DNA of 64,000 bases from assembly GCA_016703965.1 (NCBI GenBank), contig JADJBB010000021.1:1612001-1676000 (forward strand), in the 5' to 3' direction. Under the pieces are notes generated by a model. It was not told the DNA's origin. It made no database searches and was given only the letters and a program-made list of their open reading frames with translations. The DNA is from Acidobacteriota bacterium (lineage in GTDB: Bacteria > Acidobacteriota > Blastocatellia > Pyrinomonadales > Pyrinomonadaceae). Below, one piece after another: positions 16,010-24,178 of the stretch; positions within the stretch are counted from its first letter, which is position 1; every line of letters starts with the position of its first letter. Position numbers and translations under genes: made by a program.

Positions 16010-17498
16010 CTATGAGGTCAAAGCCGGAAATGTTTTCATTCGGCGTAAGTATGCGCGGAGCGAAGCGGTAGCGTTTCGATCTTGCGACCAGCGTGTACGA
16101 GGTGCCCGCGGCAACGGCCTCAAAGGTGTAGACGCCGAACGATCCGGATGTTGTGCTTCGAGAATTCCCAAATGCATCGATCAGGGAAACCGTCGTGTTC
16201 CGTAGTGGAGCGCCGCTTGGGAGCAGCACGCGTCCCGTGACAGTCACACCGGCCTGGGCGGAATCGTTGTCGTACCGCATAACCAACATATCGGTGATCG
16301 ATTCATAGTCGAAAAAACCAGCAAAACCAGTAATGACAATGCGATTATCCGATTGCAGTGCGACTCCAATTGCGGAATCGCTAGAATCGCTTATCTGCGT
16401 GAGCGTCTGCCCATCAGTGCCGAATGAGACGTCTTTCGCTCCGTTGGATAAGAATCGTGCGACCGCTATGGCGCCTCGCGAGCCATTGGCCGCCCCACCA
16501 ACTGCTACAATTTTGCCATCCGGCTGCAAAATAAGATCGTTTGCGGAGCCGTAACCTGTTTCGAAGCCTCGAGCGAGACCGTCTTCGCCAAATGTTGAAT
16601 CAAGATTCCCACTCTGGTTAAATCCGAAGAGGGAAAACACCTTGTTCAAGCCGATAAGGCTTCCGCCAGCAACAATTATGCGACCATTGCCTTGGATTAC
16701 TACAGCATCGCCGATTGCGTCCCCGATTGTCGCGATGCCGCCGAACCCAAACGCCGGATCGAGAGAGCCATTCTCCATGTATCGCACCACGTGGAGGCTG
16801 GTTTGATTGCCTCCGCTCCCTGCCACCACGATCTTGCCGTCTGGCTGGACGACGACTCCTGTGGCTTCATCGTGGGTAGCGGTGAGGTTTGTCAAAACTT
16901 TTCCGCCGTTGCCAAAAGTGGGATCGAGCGAGCCGTTCACCGCAAACCGCGCGACCGCAACTGAAGAGCCCAAGCTGTCACCGTCGCCTGCCGAACCCAC
17001 GACAACCAACTTTCCGTCGGTTTGCAATGTAACCGAAGCTGCGGTGTCGGACGTATTCCTGAAATTGGTCAAGATGACACCGGCGCTGCCAAAAAGCGTA
17101 TCCGGCGTTCCATCAGGGTTGTATCGCCAAACGGCAAATTCTCCGGTCGACGGATGCACTCTGTAAACGCCAACCACAACGATTTTGCCGTCCGGTTGGA
17201 TCTTGGCGCTAAATCCAGTGCCATATCCGGCGGGCACTGAGGCAGTCCCGTTTATGCCGAAACTCGGGTCAGGCTGCCCATTCGGGAGAAGCCGTCGGAG
17301 TCCTGCCCCGAGGACAACTAACTTGCCATCCGGCTGAACTCTGATCGATTGACCCCACGAATCGTAGAATCTTTCAACACCGCCGATTCCAAAAGTCGGA
17401 TCCAGCGATCCAGAAGCCGCGGTTGCAAATAACGGGAAGGTGCAAACTATAAAAAGTGTCACTAAGAAAGCCTGGAGAGCTATCGAAAAGTATTTCAT
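15999..17498 (-). CDS. Delta-60 repeat secreted protein with C-terminal regulatory-like domain (3)
   Basis: 499 residues from ATG 17498, preceded by GAGG eight bases upstream; the in-frame start at 17537 would add a non-signal leader. Signal peptide (KYFSIALQAFLVTLFIV, then AASGSLDPTFG), seven delta-60 repeats (DPTFGIGG, DPSFGINGT, DTLFGSAG, DPTFGNGG, DPAFGFGG, DSTFGEDG, DVSFGTDG) and the common C-terminal domain with SKRYRF. It is the promoter-proximal member of the tandem set and faces the divergent winged-helix regulator gene across about 200 bases. Confidence 0.9.
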   Translation of the reverse strand: MKYFSIALQAFLVTLFIVCTFPLFATAASGSLDPTFGIGGVERFYDSWGQSIRVQPDGKLVVLGAGLRRLLPNGQPDPSFGINGTASVPAGYGTGFSAKIQPDGKIVVVGVYRVHPSTGEFAVWRYNPDGTPDTLFGSAGVILTNFRNTSDTAASVTLQTDGKLVVVGSAGDGDSLGSSVAVARFAVNGSLDPTFGNGGKVLTNLTATHDEATGVVVQPDGKIVVAGSGGNQTSLHVVRYMENGSLDPAFGFGGIATIGDAIGDAVVIQGNGRIIVAGGSLIGLNKVFSLFGFNQSGNLDSTFGEDGLARGFETGYGSANDLILQPDGKIVAVGGAANGSRGAIAVARFLSNGAKDVSFGTDGQTLTQISDSSDSAIGVALQSDNRIVITGFAGFFDYESITDMLVMRYDNDSAQAGVTVTGRVLLPSGAPLRNTTVSLIDAFGNSRSTTSGSFGVYTFEAVAAGTSYTLVARSKRYRFAPRILTPNENISGFDLIAVE

Positions 17499-17577
17499 CG
17501 TGTTACCTCGTGATTCTGGCAAATCCATCATCAACACCCTTAGCAGAATCGTCGATATTTTTTTCGTTCCAACGATA

Positions 17578-17611
17578 CTGATTCTGAGTTATACTACCGT
17601 CTCAAAATCAG
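17578..17611. promoter_or_regulatory. Inverted repeat between delta-60 genes and regulator
   Basis: CTGATTCTGAG (17578-17588) and CTCAAAATCAG (17601-17611) are inverted repeats with one mismatch and a 12-base centre. They lie between the divergent delta-60 gene (start 17498) and the winged-helix regulator (start 17702). Position suggests an operator or a 5' leader hairpin; this is inference only. Nothing else is recognised in 17499-17701. Confidence 0.3.
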
Positions 17612-17701
17612 AGACAGTTCATCGAATTGTTATGTAATCTAGCTCTTTTAGGCCGAGCGGTCTTTGGAATAAAATCTTAGTTTTCTCCTAATTTTCTCCT
17701 T

Positions 17702-19900
17702 ATGGGCACCGACGCGGAGATTAGAAGTATTTACAGATTCGGTACCTTCGAACTTGATGTCGAAGAGCGCCGACTGATAAAAGGTGAGCAGGTCGTAGCT
17801 CTCACGCCAAAAGCCTTTGACGTGCTGGTTATTCTCGTCGAACGCGCTGGACATCTCGTCGAAAAAGAAGAATTAATGGGCTTAGTCTGGCCGGATTCAT
17901 TTGTCGAAGAGGCGAATGTTACACGAATTGTCCATACGCTTCGAAAAGTTTTAGGAGTAGACGAGAACGGCAGTAAATTCATCGAAACGGTCGCAAAAAA
18001 AGGCTATCGATTTGTGACGCCGGTAAGTACCCTTGGCAAGAATCCTGAGCTAACGGCTGGCAGAGATGCGGACACAAGTCGTGGTTATGAGCTCCAGACA
18101 TCCGATCTGCAGGTAGCTGCTGAGGTGGATATGCCGGGCAGAACCGGTAAGCCCCTCCTATCGCGTCGGAGGCTCGCGTTAGTTTGCCTTTTCGCGATAT
18201 CGGCTATTTCGATCGTGAGTTGGCGTGCGTACAAATCTACGCAAACCCCCGGCGAGCCTTTCCCGGAAATAAAATTAAGTCGCCTGACAAATTCGGGGAA
18301 CGTCGGCAAAGTCGCTCTTTCGCCGGACGGTAACCTCATTGCGTTTGAGAGCGTGGGGAAAGAGGGCGTCAGTCTTTCGGTAAGGCAGATCGATATAGGC
18401 AATTCAATTGAATTGGTTGGTCCGCAGAAAGGATTGTTTAGCTTCTTCATCTTTTCGCCTGACGGCAAAATCGTTTATTACGGGTATTTTCCCGGTGACA
18501 AAGTCGACGCAGAGGTATTCGCGGTGCCCGCTTTGGGCGGCCTGAGTCAAAAACTTGCGTTATCAAGCTTTTCAATGTCCTTTGGACCCGATAAAAGGCA
18601 ATTCGCCCACGTAGTCTCGGATTCTGGAAGTAGTCGAACGATCCTGCTGATCGACAGTCTCGATGGCGGCGAACGCCGCGAGTTGATATCGCGACGAAGA
18701 CCGGCCGGTCTACAAGTTATGGGACAGCCCTGTTCGTGGTCACCGAGTGGGCGGACGATCGCCGTAATACACAGTTTCCGGGAGGGAGATGAAAGTTATT
18801 CAAATATTATCGGGGTCGATCCTACGAATGGTTCAGAAAAAGCCCTGACCGCAAAAAGGTGGCGATCACTCAACAGCGTACAATGGTTGAGGGACGAAAG
18901 TGGTTTGCTCGTAACCGGGAGCGACACGGCGCAGTCGCCGAGTCAGGTTTGGTTTATCTCCGCGGCCGACGGGGAAGTTCGCCGGTTGACGAACGACTTG
19001 AATGAATATTCGTTTATCGGCGTGACTCCCGATGGAAAACAATTTGTATCGGTGCAGGAAAGTCGAACCAGTAGCCTCTGGCTCGGAACGCTTGGACAAG
19101 GGGCTTTAACCACACGAAACCTCATATCAGAAACGGGTGAGCTAGACACAATTGCAGCAGCCAGCAGTGGCGCAGTTACTTTTCGCTCAAATGCCAATGG
19201 AGGATCGAATTTGTCGGTCATTGAGAGCTCCGGAGCCAGAAGGCAGATAACTGTTGACGGTCAGGTCGACGAACGTGGCTTGTGTCTAACGCCCGATGGG
19301 AAATACGTAGTTTTCCCATCTCGTAGATCAGGAAAAGTAAATCTGTGGCGTAGCCGACCCGACGGCAGCGAAATGCTGCAATTGACTAACGGCGATGGCG
19401 AATTTTACCCGAACTGCTCGGCGGACAATCGTTCGGTTGTCTTTCAAAAGGGGTTTGGCTTTGGGATCAAATCCACCCTTTGGAAAATATCTCTCGACGG
19501 CGGCGGCGAAGAGATGCAGTTAACTAATTACTTTGCGATGCGGCCGACTGTTTCATTTGATGGGCGAACCGTAGCATTCTTTTATATGGACGATGACAAG
19601 TGGAGAGTTGGCACCGTGTCAATAGACGGAGGGCCAATGGGGCCAAGTGTGAACGTACCTGATGGAATCACGGATCGCGTGGCACGTTGGTCGACCGACG
19701 GTAAGTCGCTTATGTTAGTCGATAACGATGGAGATATCGGAAATATTTGGCGCGTACCACTGGACGGCGGCACGGCGACGCAAATCACTAATTTCGAATG
19801 GCACAAAATTGAAGATTTCGCCCTGTTCCCCGGCTCCACGCAAGTGGTTCTCAGCCGATCAACCGCTGTAAGCGATGTAGTCCTGGCCAGCGGCAGGTAG
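17702..19900 (+). CDS. Membrane winged-helix regulator with TolB-like propeller
   Basis: 732 residues in three parts. Residues 10-108 are an OmpR/CadC-type winged-helix DNA-binding domain (YRFGTFELDVEERRL, LTPKAFDVLVILVE, VTRIVHTLRKVLG, IETVAKKGYRF). A single membrane segment follows at about 157-174. The outer part is a PD40/TolB-like beta-propeller (LSPDGNLIAFES, FSPDGKIVYYG, TPDGKYVVFPSR). The layout is that of one-component CadC/ToxR-type regulators common in Acidobacteriota: DNA binding inside, sensing outside. It is divergent from the delta-60 genes and may control them; the inverted repeat in between fits autoregulation. No ligand can be predicted. Confidence 0.92.
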   Translation: MGTDAEIRSIYRFGTFELDVEERRLIKGEQVVALTPKAFDVLVILVERAGHLVEKEELMGLVWPDSFVEEANVTRIVHTLRKVLGVDENGSKFIETVAKKGYRFVTPVSTLGKNPELTAGRDADTSRGYELQTSDLQVAAEVDMPGRTGKPLLSRRRLALVCLFAISAISIVSWRAYKSTQTPGEPFPEIKLSRLTNSGNVGKVALSPDGNLIAFESVGKEGVSLSVRQIDIGNSIELVGPQKGLFSFFIFSPDGKIVYYGYFPGDKVDAEVFAVPALGGLSQKLALSSFSMSFGPDKRQFAHVVSDSGSSRTILLIDSLDGGERRELISRRRPAGLQVMGQPCSWSPSGRTIAVIHSFREGDESYSNIIGVDPTNGSEKALTAKRWRSLNSVQWLRDESGLLVTGSDTAQSPSQVWFISAADGEVRRLTNDLNEYSFIGVTPDGKQFVSVQESRTSSLWLGTLGQGALTTRNLISETGELDTIAAASSGAVTFRSNANGGSNLSVIESSGARRQITVDGQVDERGLCLTPDGKYVVFPSRRSGKVNLWRSRPDGSEMLQLTNGDGEFYPNCSADNRSVVFQKGFGFGIKSTLWKISLDGGGEEMQLTNYFAMRPTVSFDGRTVAFFYMDDDKWRVGTVSIDGGPMGPSVNVPDGITDRVARWSTDGKSLMLVDNDGDIGNIWRVPLDGGTATQITNFEWHKIEDFALFPGSTQVVLSRSTAVSDVVLASGR

Positions 19901-20051
19901 GCGGCGAAAAAGGTATTTGCCACTTTTTCCCCTGCTCTTCAGTTCGATTCTAGGAAGCAAACAGCTACGATAGGGAGCGATATATCTTCTCATCGGAGTT
20001 CCTGGCAGCATTGGCGATTTTCTACAGACGCTGCCGCTTACTCGACGAGTT

Positions 20052-20177
20052 CTACCCGACACCGATTCAACGGGCGATCACCTCGCTCCGCAAATGGCCG
20101 ATGGCGATGTCATCGCGGGTATGTCGAACGGCGGATTTGGCGGGATTCATGAAAAATTACTGTATTCCCTGCGATGA
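20052..20177 (+). pseudogene. Remnant of an mpl 3' end
   Basis: One frame reads HLAPQMADGDVIAGMSNGGF, then GGIHEKLLYSLR and TGA (20175). It aligns with the last residues of Mpl at 12604-12720 (YLAPEMVDGDVVAVMSNGGF). Upstream the frame is open only back to TAG at 19971 and soon stops resembling Mpl, so the remainder of the gene is gone. Like intact mpl, it converges with a gene ending in the SKRYRF-type C-terminal domain. It occupies most of the 294-base gap between the regulator and the hydrolase. Confidence 0.8.
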
Positions 20178-20194
20178 CGGCCTAATGAGTAAAA

Positions 20195-21403
20195 CTACTC
20201 TAGTCCGATCAGATCCACATTTAAGAGGTTAGCGGTCAGGGAAATGGAGATCGGGGCGAATCGATAACGCTTGGAGGAGGCTCCGATTATGACGGTTTGT
20301 CCTGCCAGCACGTCTTCGAAAGTGAAAGTACCGAACGAGCCAGTTACGGCGGTTCGCCTTATGCCTTGCGAATCAGTAAGTGTCACGATGACATTTCGAA
20401 TGGCGATACCTGACGGTGACAGGACGCGGCCTGAGATGGATGCCGAGGATGCGACGGTGTTTGACAATAGGTATTCCCAGACAGGCTTGTAGATCGGCGT
20501 TCCGTCTGGAAGCCTGCTAAGCCTCGCGTCAACGACGATGCATCCGTGAGTTACATCGCAGTCCAGATCGGTTGTCAGCGAGTGGGTATTCGAAAATGGT
20601 GGACCTTGAGTGTCGACATTCGAAACCGCTCCAAAGGTTGGCATTCCGTATGCCGGCCAGATCCGATTCGTCAAAAGCGTAAAATTCACCTGATCGTCGC
20701 GTGTGTGTGAAAATCCCCAGAATCGGTCGGGTGTCGTGGCGTTTGGCGTTGTGTTCGGCTGGGCTATCCAGTTAGCAGGGGCGTTGGATCGGGCGTTGAA
20801 GTCCATCGCGGCGAACATAACCACTCTCGCGACCGCGTGGTATCGGCCGATGATCGCAGCATGCCCGCCGCCCTGTGAATGACCAGTAATAACGATCTTT
20901 GACCAATCGATGGTCGAATCGTTGATCAGGAATTGGCCCCAATTATCATTCGGTGACTGAGTCCGCAGGTAGATCAGTAGCTTGATCAGGCGATTTTCGA
21001 TCGAGTTCGGGCGGCTAACGTTTACAAGTGAGGAGCGGTTGGTGCCGTCTAGGACTTCGAGACGGGCGTTCGCATAGCAATCAAGATCGGCCGTCGCGGA
21101 GCACAGGTCGTTTATCGCCTCGTCGTTCGGATATGTTAGGTTTATCGCATGAAAGCCAAGATCGGCTGCTGTCCAGTTGATCTCTCTGGCGGTAATTCCG
21201 ACGCCGCCGGTTCCCGGTAGGAATATAAAGAGCTGATTCTTTTGCGTGACCGACCTGTTGATCGAAACGAAATGGTTGTTTAAGTTGGTAGTGATACCAG
21301 GGTCGGTAGTTTGGGGCAAGATCAGCGAGCTTTGCCTCTGTGCGAGAGATATCCGGCCGGTTGAAAGCATGATGAGTATTAATAAGAAGATATTTTTTCC
21401 CAT
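20195..21403 (-). CDS. Secreted alpha/beta hydrolase with C-terminal regulatory-like domain
   Basis: 402 residues from ATG 21403, which puts a signal peptide at the N-terminus (FLLILIMLSTGRISLAQ); an earlier in-frame start (21472) would precede it with 23 residues. The catalytic part has an alpha/beta-hydrolase outline: FIFLPGTGG oxyanion-side strand, nucleophile elbow GHSQGGG with Ser, and a candidate acid/His later (HTRDDQ; NTHS). It resembles the BPSS1187-type putative hydrolases. The last ~85 residues (ISGRVLSPSGIAIRNVIVTL to SKRYRF and VDLIGLE) are the same domain as in the delta-60 proteins. Likely exported esterase or depolymerase; substrate unknown. Confidence 0.8.
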   Translation of the reverse strand: MGKNIFLLILIMLSTGRISLAQRQSSLILPQTTDPGITTNLNNHFVSINRSVTQKNQLFIFLPGTGGVGITAREINWTAADLGFHAINLTYPNDEAINDLCSATADLDCYANARLEVLDGTNRSSLVNVSRPNSIENRLIKLLIYLRTQSPNDNWGQFLINDSTIDWSKIVITGHSQGGGHAAIIGRYHAVARVVMFAAMDFNARSNAPANWIAQPNTTPNATTPDRFWGFSHTRDDQVNFTLLTNRIWPAYGMPTFGAVSNVDTQGPPFSNTHSLTTDLDCDVTHGCIVVDARLSRLPDGTPIYKPVWEYLLSNTVASSASISGRVLSPSGIAIRNVIVTLTDSQGIRRTAVTGSFGTFTFEDVLAGQTVIIGASSKRYRFAPISISLTANLLNVDLIGLE

Positions 21404-21519
21404 GTGAGGGTAGTACGCAATCGTCGCAAGCTCTGAAATTAGACGGACGAACCTCGCGAATAGTCGAACCATATATTCTTGCTATTATTATCGACTAGGT
21501 TGTTTACTATTCTGACTCG

Positions 21520-22632
21520 ATGCACATCCTTATCGTAAAACTCGGCAGTATTGGGGATATTATCCACACGCTGCCAGCATTATCAGCTATTCGCCAGGCA
21601 TTGCCGGATGTAGAGATATCGTGGGTTGTCGAGGAGCGATCGGCGGAGATGTTGCGCGGGAATTCGCTGATCGACAACCTGATCGAGGTCGATACCAAGA
21701 GCCTTCGAGGCGGGAAGGTGATCGAGGAGATATTGCTCGGGGCGACTAAGCAGATCAAGGAGCTGCGTCGGTTCAAGTTTGATGTCTCGATCGATTTTCA
21801 AGGGCTTTTGAAATCGGCGATGATCGGTAAGTTGTCGGGGGCGAGGCAAAGATTCGGATTCTCTAAAGATGGTTTGCGGGAACCCGCGAGCCGACTGCTG
21901 TTGACCGATCAGGTCGCCGTTCCAACTGGAATCCATATTATTAGAAAGAATCTCGCTCTCGCCGCGGGAGCGTTGAATATTGAGGTTCCTGATACGTATT
22001 TTGAGTTTCCGATCGCGACTTTTTCCGAACACGTTGCAGAGGCTGAGGCGATAATTGAAGCTGTCTGCACAAGCCCGCGCGTGAGCGAGAGCGAAACGCT
22101 CCACTCGAATGATTCGCCCTTGCTTACGCGCGGGCTTGTGCAACGCGAGTGTTTTGCCGTCCTCAACCCAGCAGGCGGCTGGGTAACGAAGCTTTGGCAT
22201 GCGGAGAAATTCGGTGTGTTAGCCGACCGGATCTGGGAAGAGCACGGTATGGCATCGGTCGTCGTTACGGGGCCAAAAGAGTCGGAGCTTGCGGAAAAGG
22301 CAGCCGCGAATAGCCATTCTGGTAAACTTACGCTTGCCGAGCCGAGTCTGAAAGGATTTTACGAGCTGGCAAAAAGGGCGACAGTTTACGTCGGAGGCGA
22401 CACTGGGCCGACGCATATTGCGGTAGCGGCTGGAACACCTATCGTCGGCATATTCGGCCCGACGGAATGGTGGCGAAACGGCAGTCCGCGTGCCGACGAT
22501 ATCTGCGTCGAGCGAGACGACATCGATTGCCGCGTCGATTGCCATCGGCGGACGTGTTCGAAATGGATCTGTATGGATATCGAGGTTGAGACTGTTCTGA
22601 CCGCCGTGGGCGAGCGACTCAAACGCTTATGA
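21520..22632 (+). CDS. Glycosyltransferase family 9 (heptosyltransferase-like)
   Basis: 370 residues. GT9 enzymes such as WaaC/WaaF add heptose from ADP-heptose to lipopolysaccharide core. N-terminal ILIVKLGSIGDIIHTLPAL and SWVVEERSAEML, C-terminal VYVGGDTGPTHIAVAAGTP and GIFGPTEWWRNG match the family; a Cys-rich tail follows (CRVDCHRRTCSKWICM). Residues 183-210, just before the FAVLNPAGGW strand, are encoded by an inverted pair of repeat D and are an in-frame addition. It overlaps the methyltransferase gene by 4 bases (ATGA). Confidence 0.9.
   Translation: MHILIVKLGSIGDIIHTLPALSAIRQALPDVEISWVVEERSAEMLRGNSLIDNLIEVDTKSLRGGKVIEEILLGATKQIKELRRFKFDVSIDFQGLLKSAMIGKLSGARQRFGFSKDGLREPASRLLLTDQVAVPTGIHIIRKNLALAAGALNIEVPDTYFEFPIATFSEHVAEAEAIIEAVCTSPRVSESETLHSNDSPLLTRGLVQRECFAVLNPAGGWVTKLWHAEKFGVLADRIWEEHGMASVVVTGPKESELAEKAAANSHSGKLTLAEPSLKGFYELAKRATVYVGGDTGPTHIAVAAGTPIVGIFGPTEWWRNGSPRADDICVERDDIDCRVDCHRRTCSKWICMDIEVETVLTAVGERLKRL
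22067..22141. repeat. Inverted pair of repeat D inside the GT9 gene
   Basis: 22116-22141 (starts GCCCTTGCTTACGCGCGGGC) matches the copy in mpl with one change. 22067-22092 (GCACAAGCCCGCGCGTGAGC, then GAGAGC) is its inverse with three changes. The 23-base centre and both arms are translated in frame as about 26 residues in the middle of the protein. Confidence 0.8.
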
Positions 22633-23177
22633 TCAAATTCGACAAACGCATTGTTCAACGCATCCGGGTTCCACTTGGTTTCATTTTTGCTATCGTTTTT
22701 TTGATCTTTGCGCGGCCGACGCTGCCTACACTCGCGATCGGTTCGGCCGTTGTGTGCGTTGGCGTACTGATTCGAGCGTGGGCTTCGGGGCATATTAGAA
22801 AGGCGAAAACCTTAGCCGTCAGCGGTCCGTATGGATACACGAGGAATCCGCTTTATCTCGGCAGTCTGATCCTCGGGCTTGGTTTTACGGTTGCGGCGGG
22901 TGTATGGTGGCTCGCGATCCTATTTTGTATTTTGTTCCTCGGCATCTATTTGCCGGTTATGCGCGTCGAAATAGGTGATATGCGGAGGATATTCGGCGAG
23001 GAATTCGACGAATACGAGAAGAATGTCCCGTTGTTAATTCCGCGTATCACGGTATGGCGGAATACAGGCGAAAAATTCGACTTTCAGCTATACTCGCAGT
23101 ATCGCGAATATCGGGCGGCGATCGGTGCCGCAGTCGTTGTCGCAATATTAGCCGCGAAGGCGTATTTTCTGACTTAG
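22629..23177 (+). CDS. Isoprenylcysteine carboxyl methyltransferase-like membrane protein
   Basis: 182 residues with three to four membrane segments. The GPYGYTRNPLYLGSLILGLG block and GEEFDEYEKNVPLLIP near the end are characteristic of the ICMT/PEMT-like methyltransferase family; the conserved loop binds S-adenosylmethionine. In bacteria the acceptor is usually unknown (lipids or quinone-like molecules). Overlaps the GT9 gene by ATGA, so it is translated with an envelope glycosyltransferase, which makes a lipid or glycan acceptor plausible. Confidence 0.85.
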   Translation: MIKFDKRIVQRIRVPLGFIFAIVFLIFARPTLPTLAIGSAVVCVGVLIRAWASGHIRKAKTLAVSGPYGYTRNPLYLGSLILGLGFTVAAGVWWLAILFCILFLGIYLPVMRVEIGDMRRIFGEEFDEYEKNVPLLIPRITVWRNTGEKFDFQLYSQYREYRAAIGAAVVVAILAAKAYFLT

Positions 23178-23179
23178 TT

Positions 23180-24019
23180 ATGAAGCTGTTGTTTTTCAGA
23201 TCGATGCTCTTTGCCGCAATGTTATTCGCGGCCACAGTTGTCGGTTTGGCCCAGGGCCCAACACTGCCTGGGAGTGTGGCGGGAAACAAGTCGCCTTCTG
23301 CTTCCATGCCGGCAAGCAAATTCGATGGCGAAAAGCTGACATTCGAGGGCAAGGCCAGCAAGTTAAAGCTAAGCATCTCCATTGCCGACCTTACATTCAG
23401 TACCGCAATAACACCGAAAGGCGATCAGATCTCGATCAGATCGATCGCCGAATCAAAAGGCACGATGCTGAAGCTGTTTCGCTACAGCTTTATGCAGGAC
23501 TACGAATCGGTCGTGGATCTGTCAACTTTTCGCATTGTAAAGACGGTTAAAAAGGACGTTCAGAAACAGCGTGTTCGCGATAGCGAGGCCGAGTTCGATT
23601 ACCAGATGAAGCGGGTAACTTATGTTGAGACCGACCCGAAGGACGTCAATCGTCCGCCCCGCCGCATCGCATCTGAGATCTCCGATCCGATGAACGACAT
23701 GATCTCCGCGATCTACGCAATGCGTTTGCGCGAACTGGCGGTGGGCGACCGTTTCGAACTTTCTGTCAGTGATTCCGGTTTGGTATACAAGGTGCCGGTC
23801 GCAGTTACAAAGCGTGAGCAACTTGGGACGGCGATCGGTAAATTTTGGTGCCTGCGGGTCGAGCCCGAGATATTTGGACCGGGCCGCCTGATCGAGCAGA
23901 AAGGCAAGATGGTCCTTTGGCTCACCGATGATAAACTGCATACCCCGGTAAAGGCTCAAGTCGATACTCAATACGGTAAGGTCGAGATCAAACTCAAGGC
24001 CATGACGAAGCCGAGTTAG
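23180..24019 (+). CDS. DUF3108 periplasmic protein
   Basis: 279 residues starting at ATG 23180, where a signal peptide begins (FFRSMLFAAMLFAATVVGLAQ); the longer frame overlaps the upstream methyltransferase. The body shows DUF3108 features: GEKLTFEGKASKLKLSISIAD near the start, an ISDPMNDMISAIYAMR helix, and the closing strands LWLTDDKLHTPVKAQVDTQYG. These proteins are envelope beta-rich proteins of unknown function. It directly follows the GT9/methyltransferase pair, so all three are likely one transcript ending at the palindrome downstream. Confidence 0.82.
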   Translation: MKLLFFRSMLFAAMLFAATVVGLAQGPTLPGSVAGNKSPSASMPASKFDGEKLTFEGKASKLKLSISIADLTFSTAITPKGDQISIRSIAESKGTMLKLFRYSFMQDYESVVDLSTFRIVKTVKKDVQKQRVRDSEAEFDYQMKRVTYVETDPKDVNRPPRRIASEISDPMNDMISAIYAMRLRELAVGDRFELSVSDSGLVYKVPVAVTKREQLGTAIGKFWCLRVEPEIFGPGRLIEQKGKMVLWLTDDKLHTPVKAQVDTQYGKVEIKLKAMTKPS

Positions 24020-24026
24020 GAACAGG

Positions 24027-24100
24027 AACCACGAAATTACACAAAACGAGTACTAAAAAGAAGATATCTTTTTAGTGTTTTTTCGCGCATTTCAGTGGTT
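24027..24100. terminator. Long palindromic element with terminator-like core
   Basis: The core ACTAAAAAGA (24052-24061), loop AGATA and TCTTTTTAGT (24067-24076) is a perfect 10-base stem followed by GTTTTTT, as in a rho-independent terminator for the DUF3108 transcript. The outer arms also match (AACCACGAAAT against ATTTCAGTGGTT), making an imperfect palindrome of about 74 bases. It may be a repeat element reused as a terminator. Confidence 0.65.
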
Positions 24101-24178
24101 GCTTCCTAATGCCCTGGAGCTAAAGGCTTGTAACTTTTCTTAAAAGACCGCATACTTCAATGTCGCGTAATTTATTTT

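Noticed and set aside
12723..17498. CRISPR or DNA-level tandem repeats in the delta-60 block
   Set aside because: The periodicity is at protein level (D-x-x-FG motifs at ~50-60 residues); DNA units are diverged and have no spacer pattern.
19974..20051. GT9-like start (GSIGDFLQTLPL) upstream of the mpl remnant
   Set aside because: It resembles the N-terminus of the GT9 protein at 21520 over about 12 residues, but this is too short and degraded to claim a chimera.
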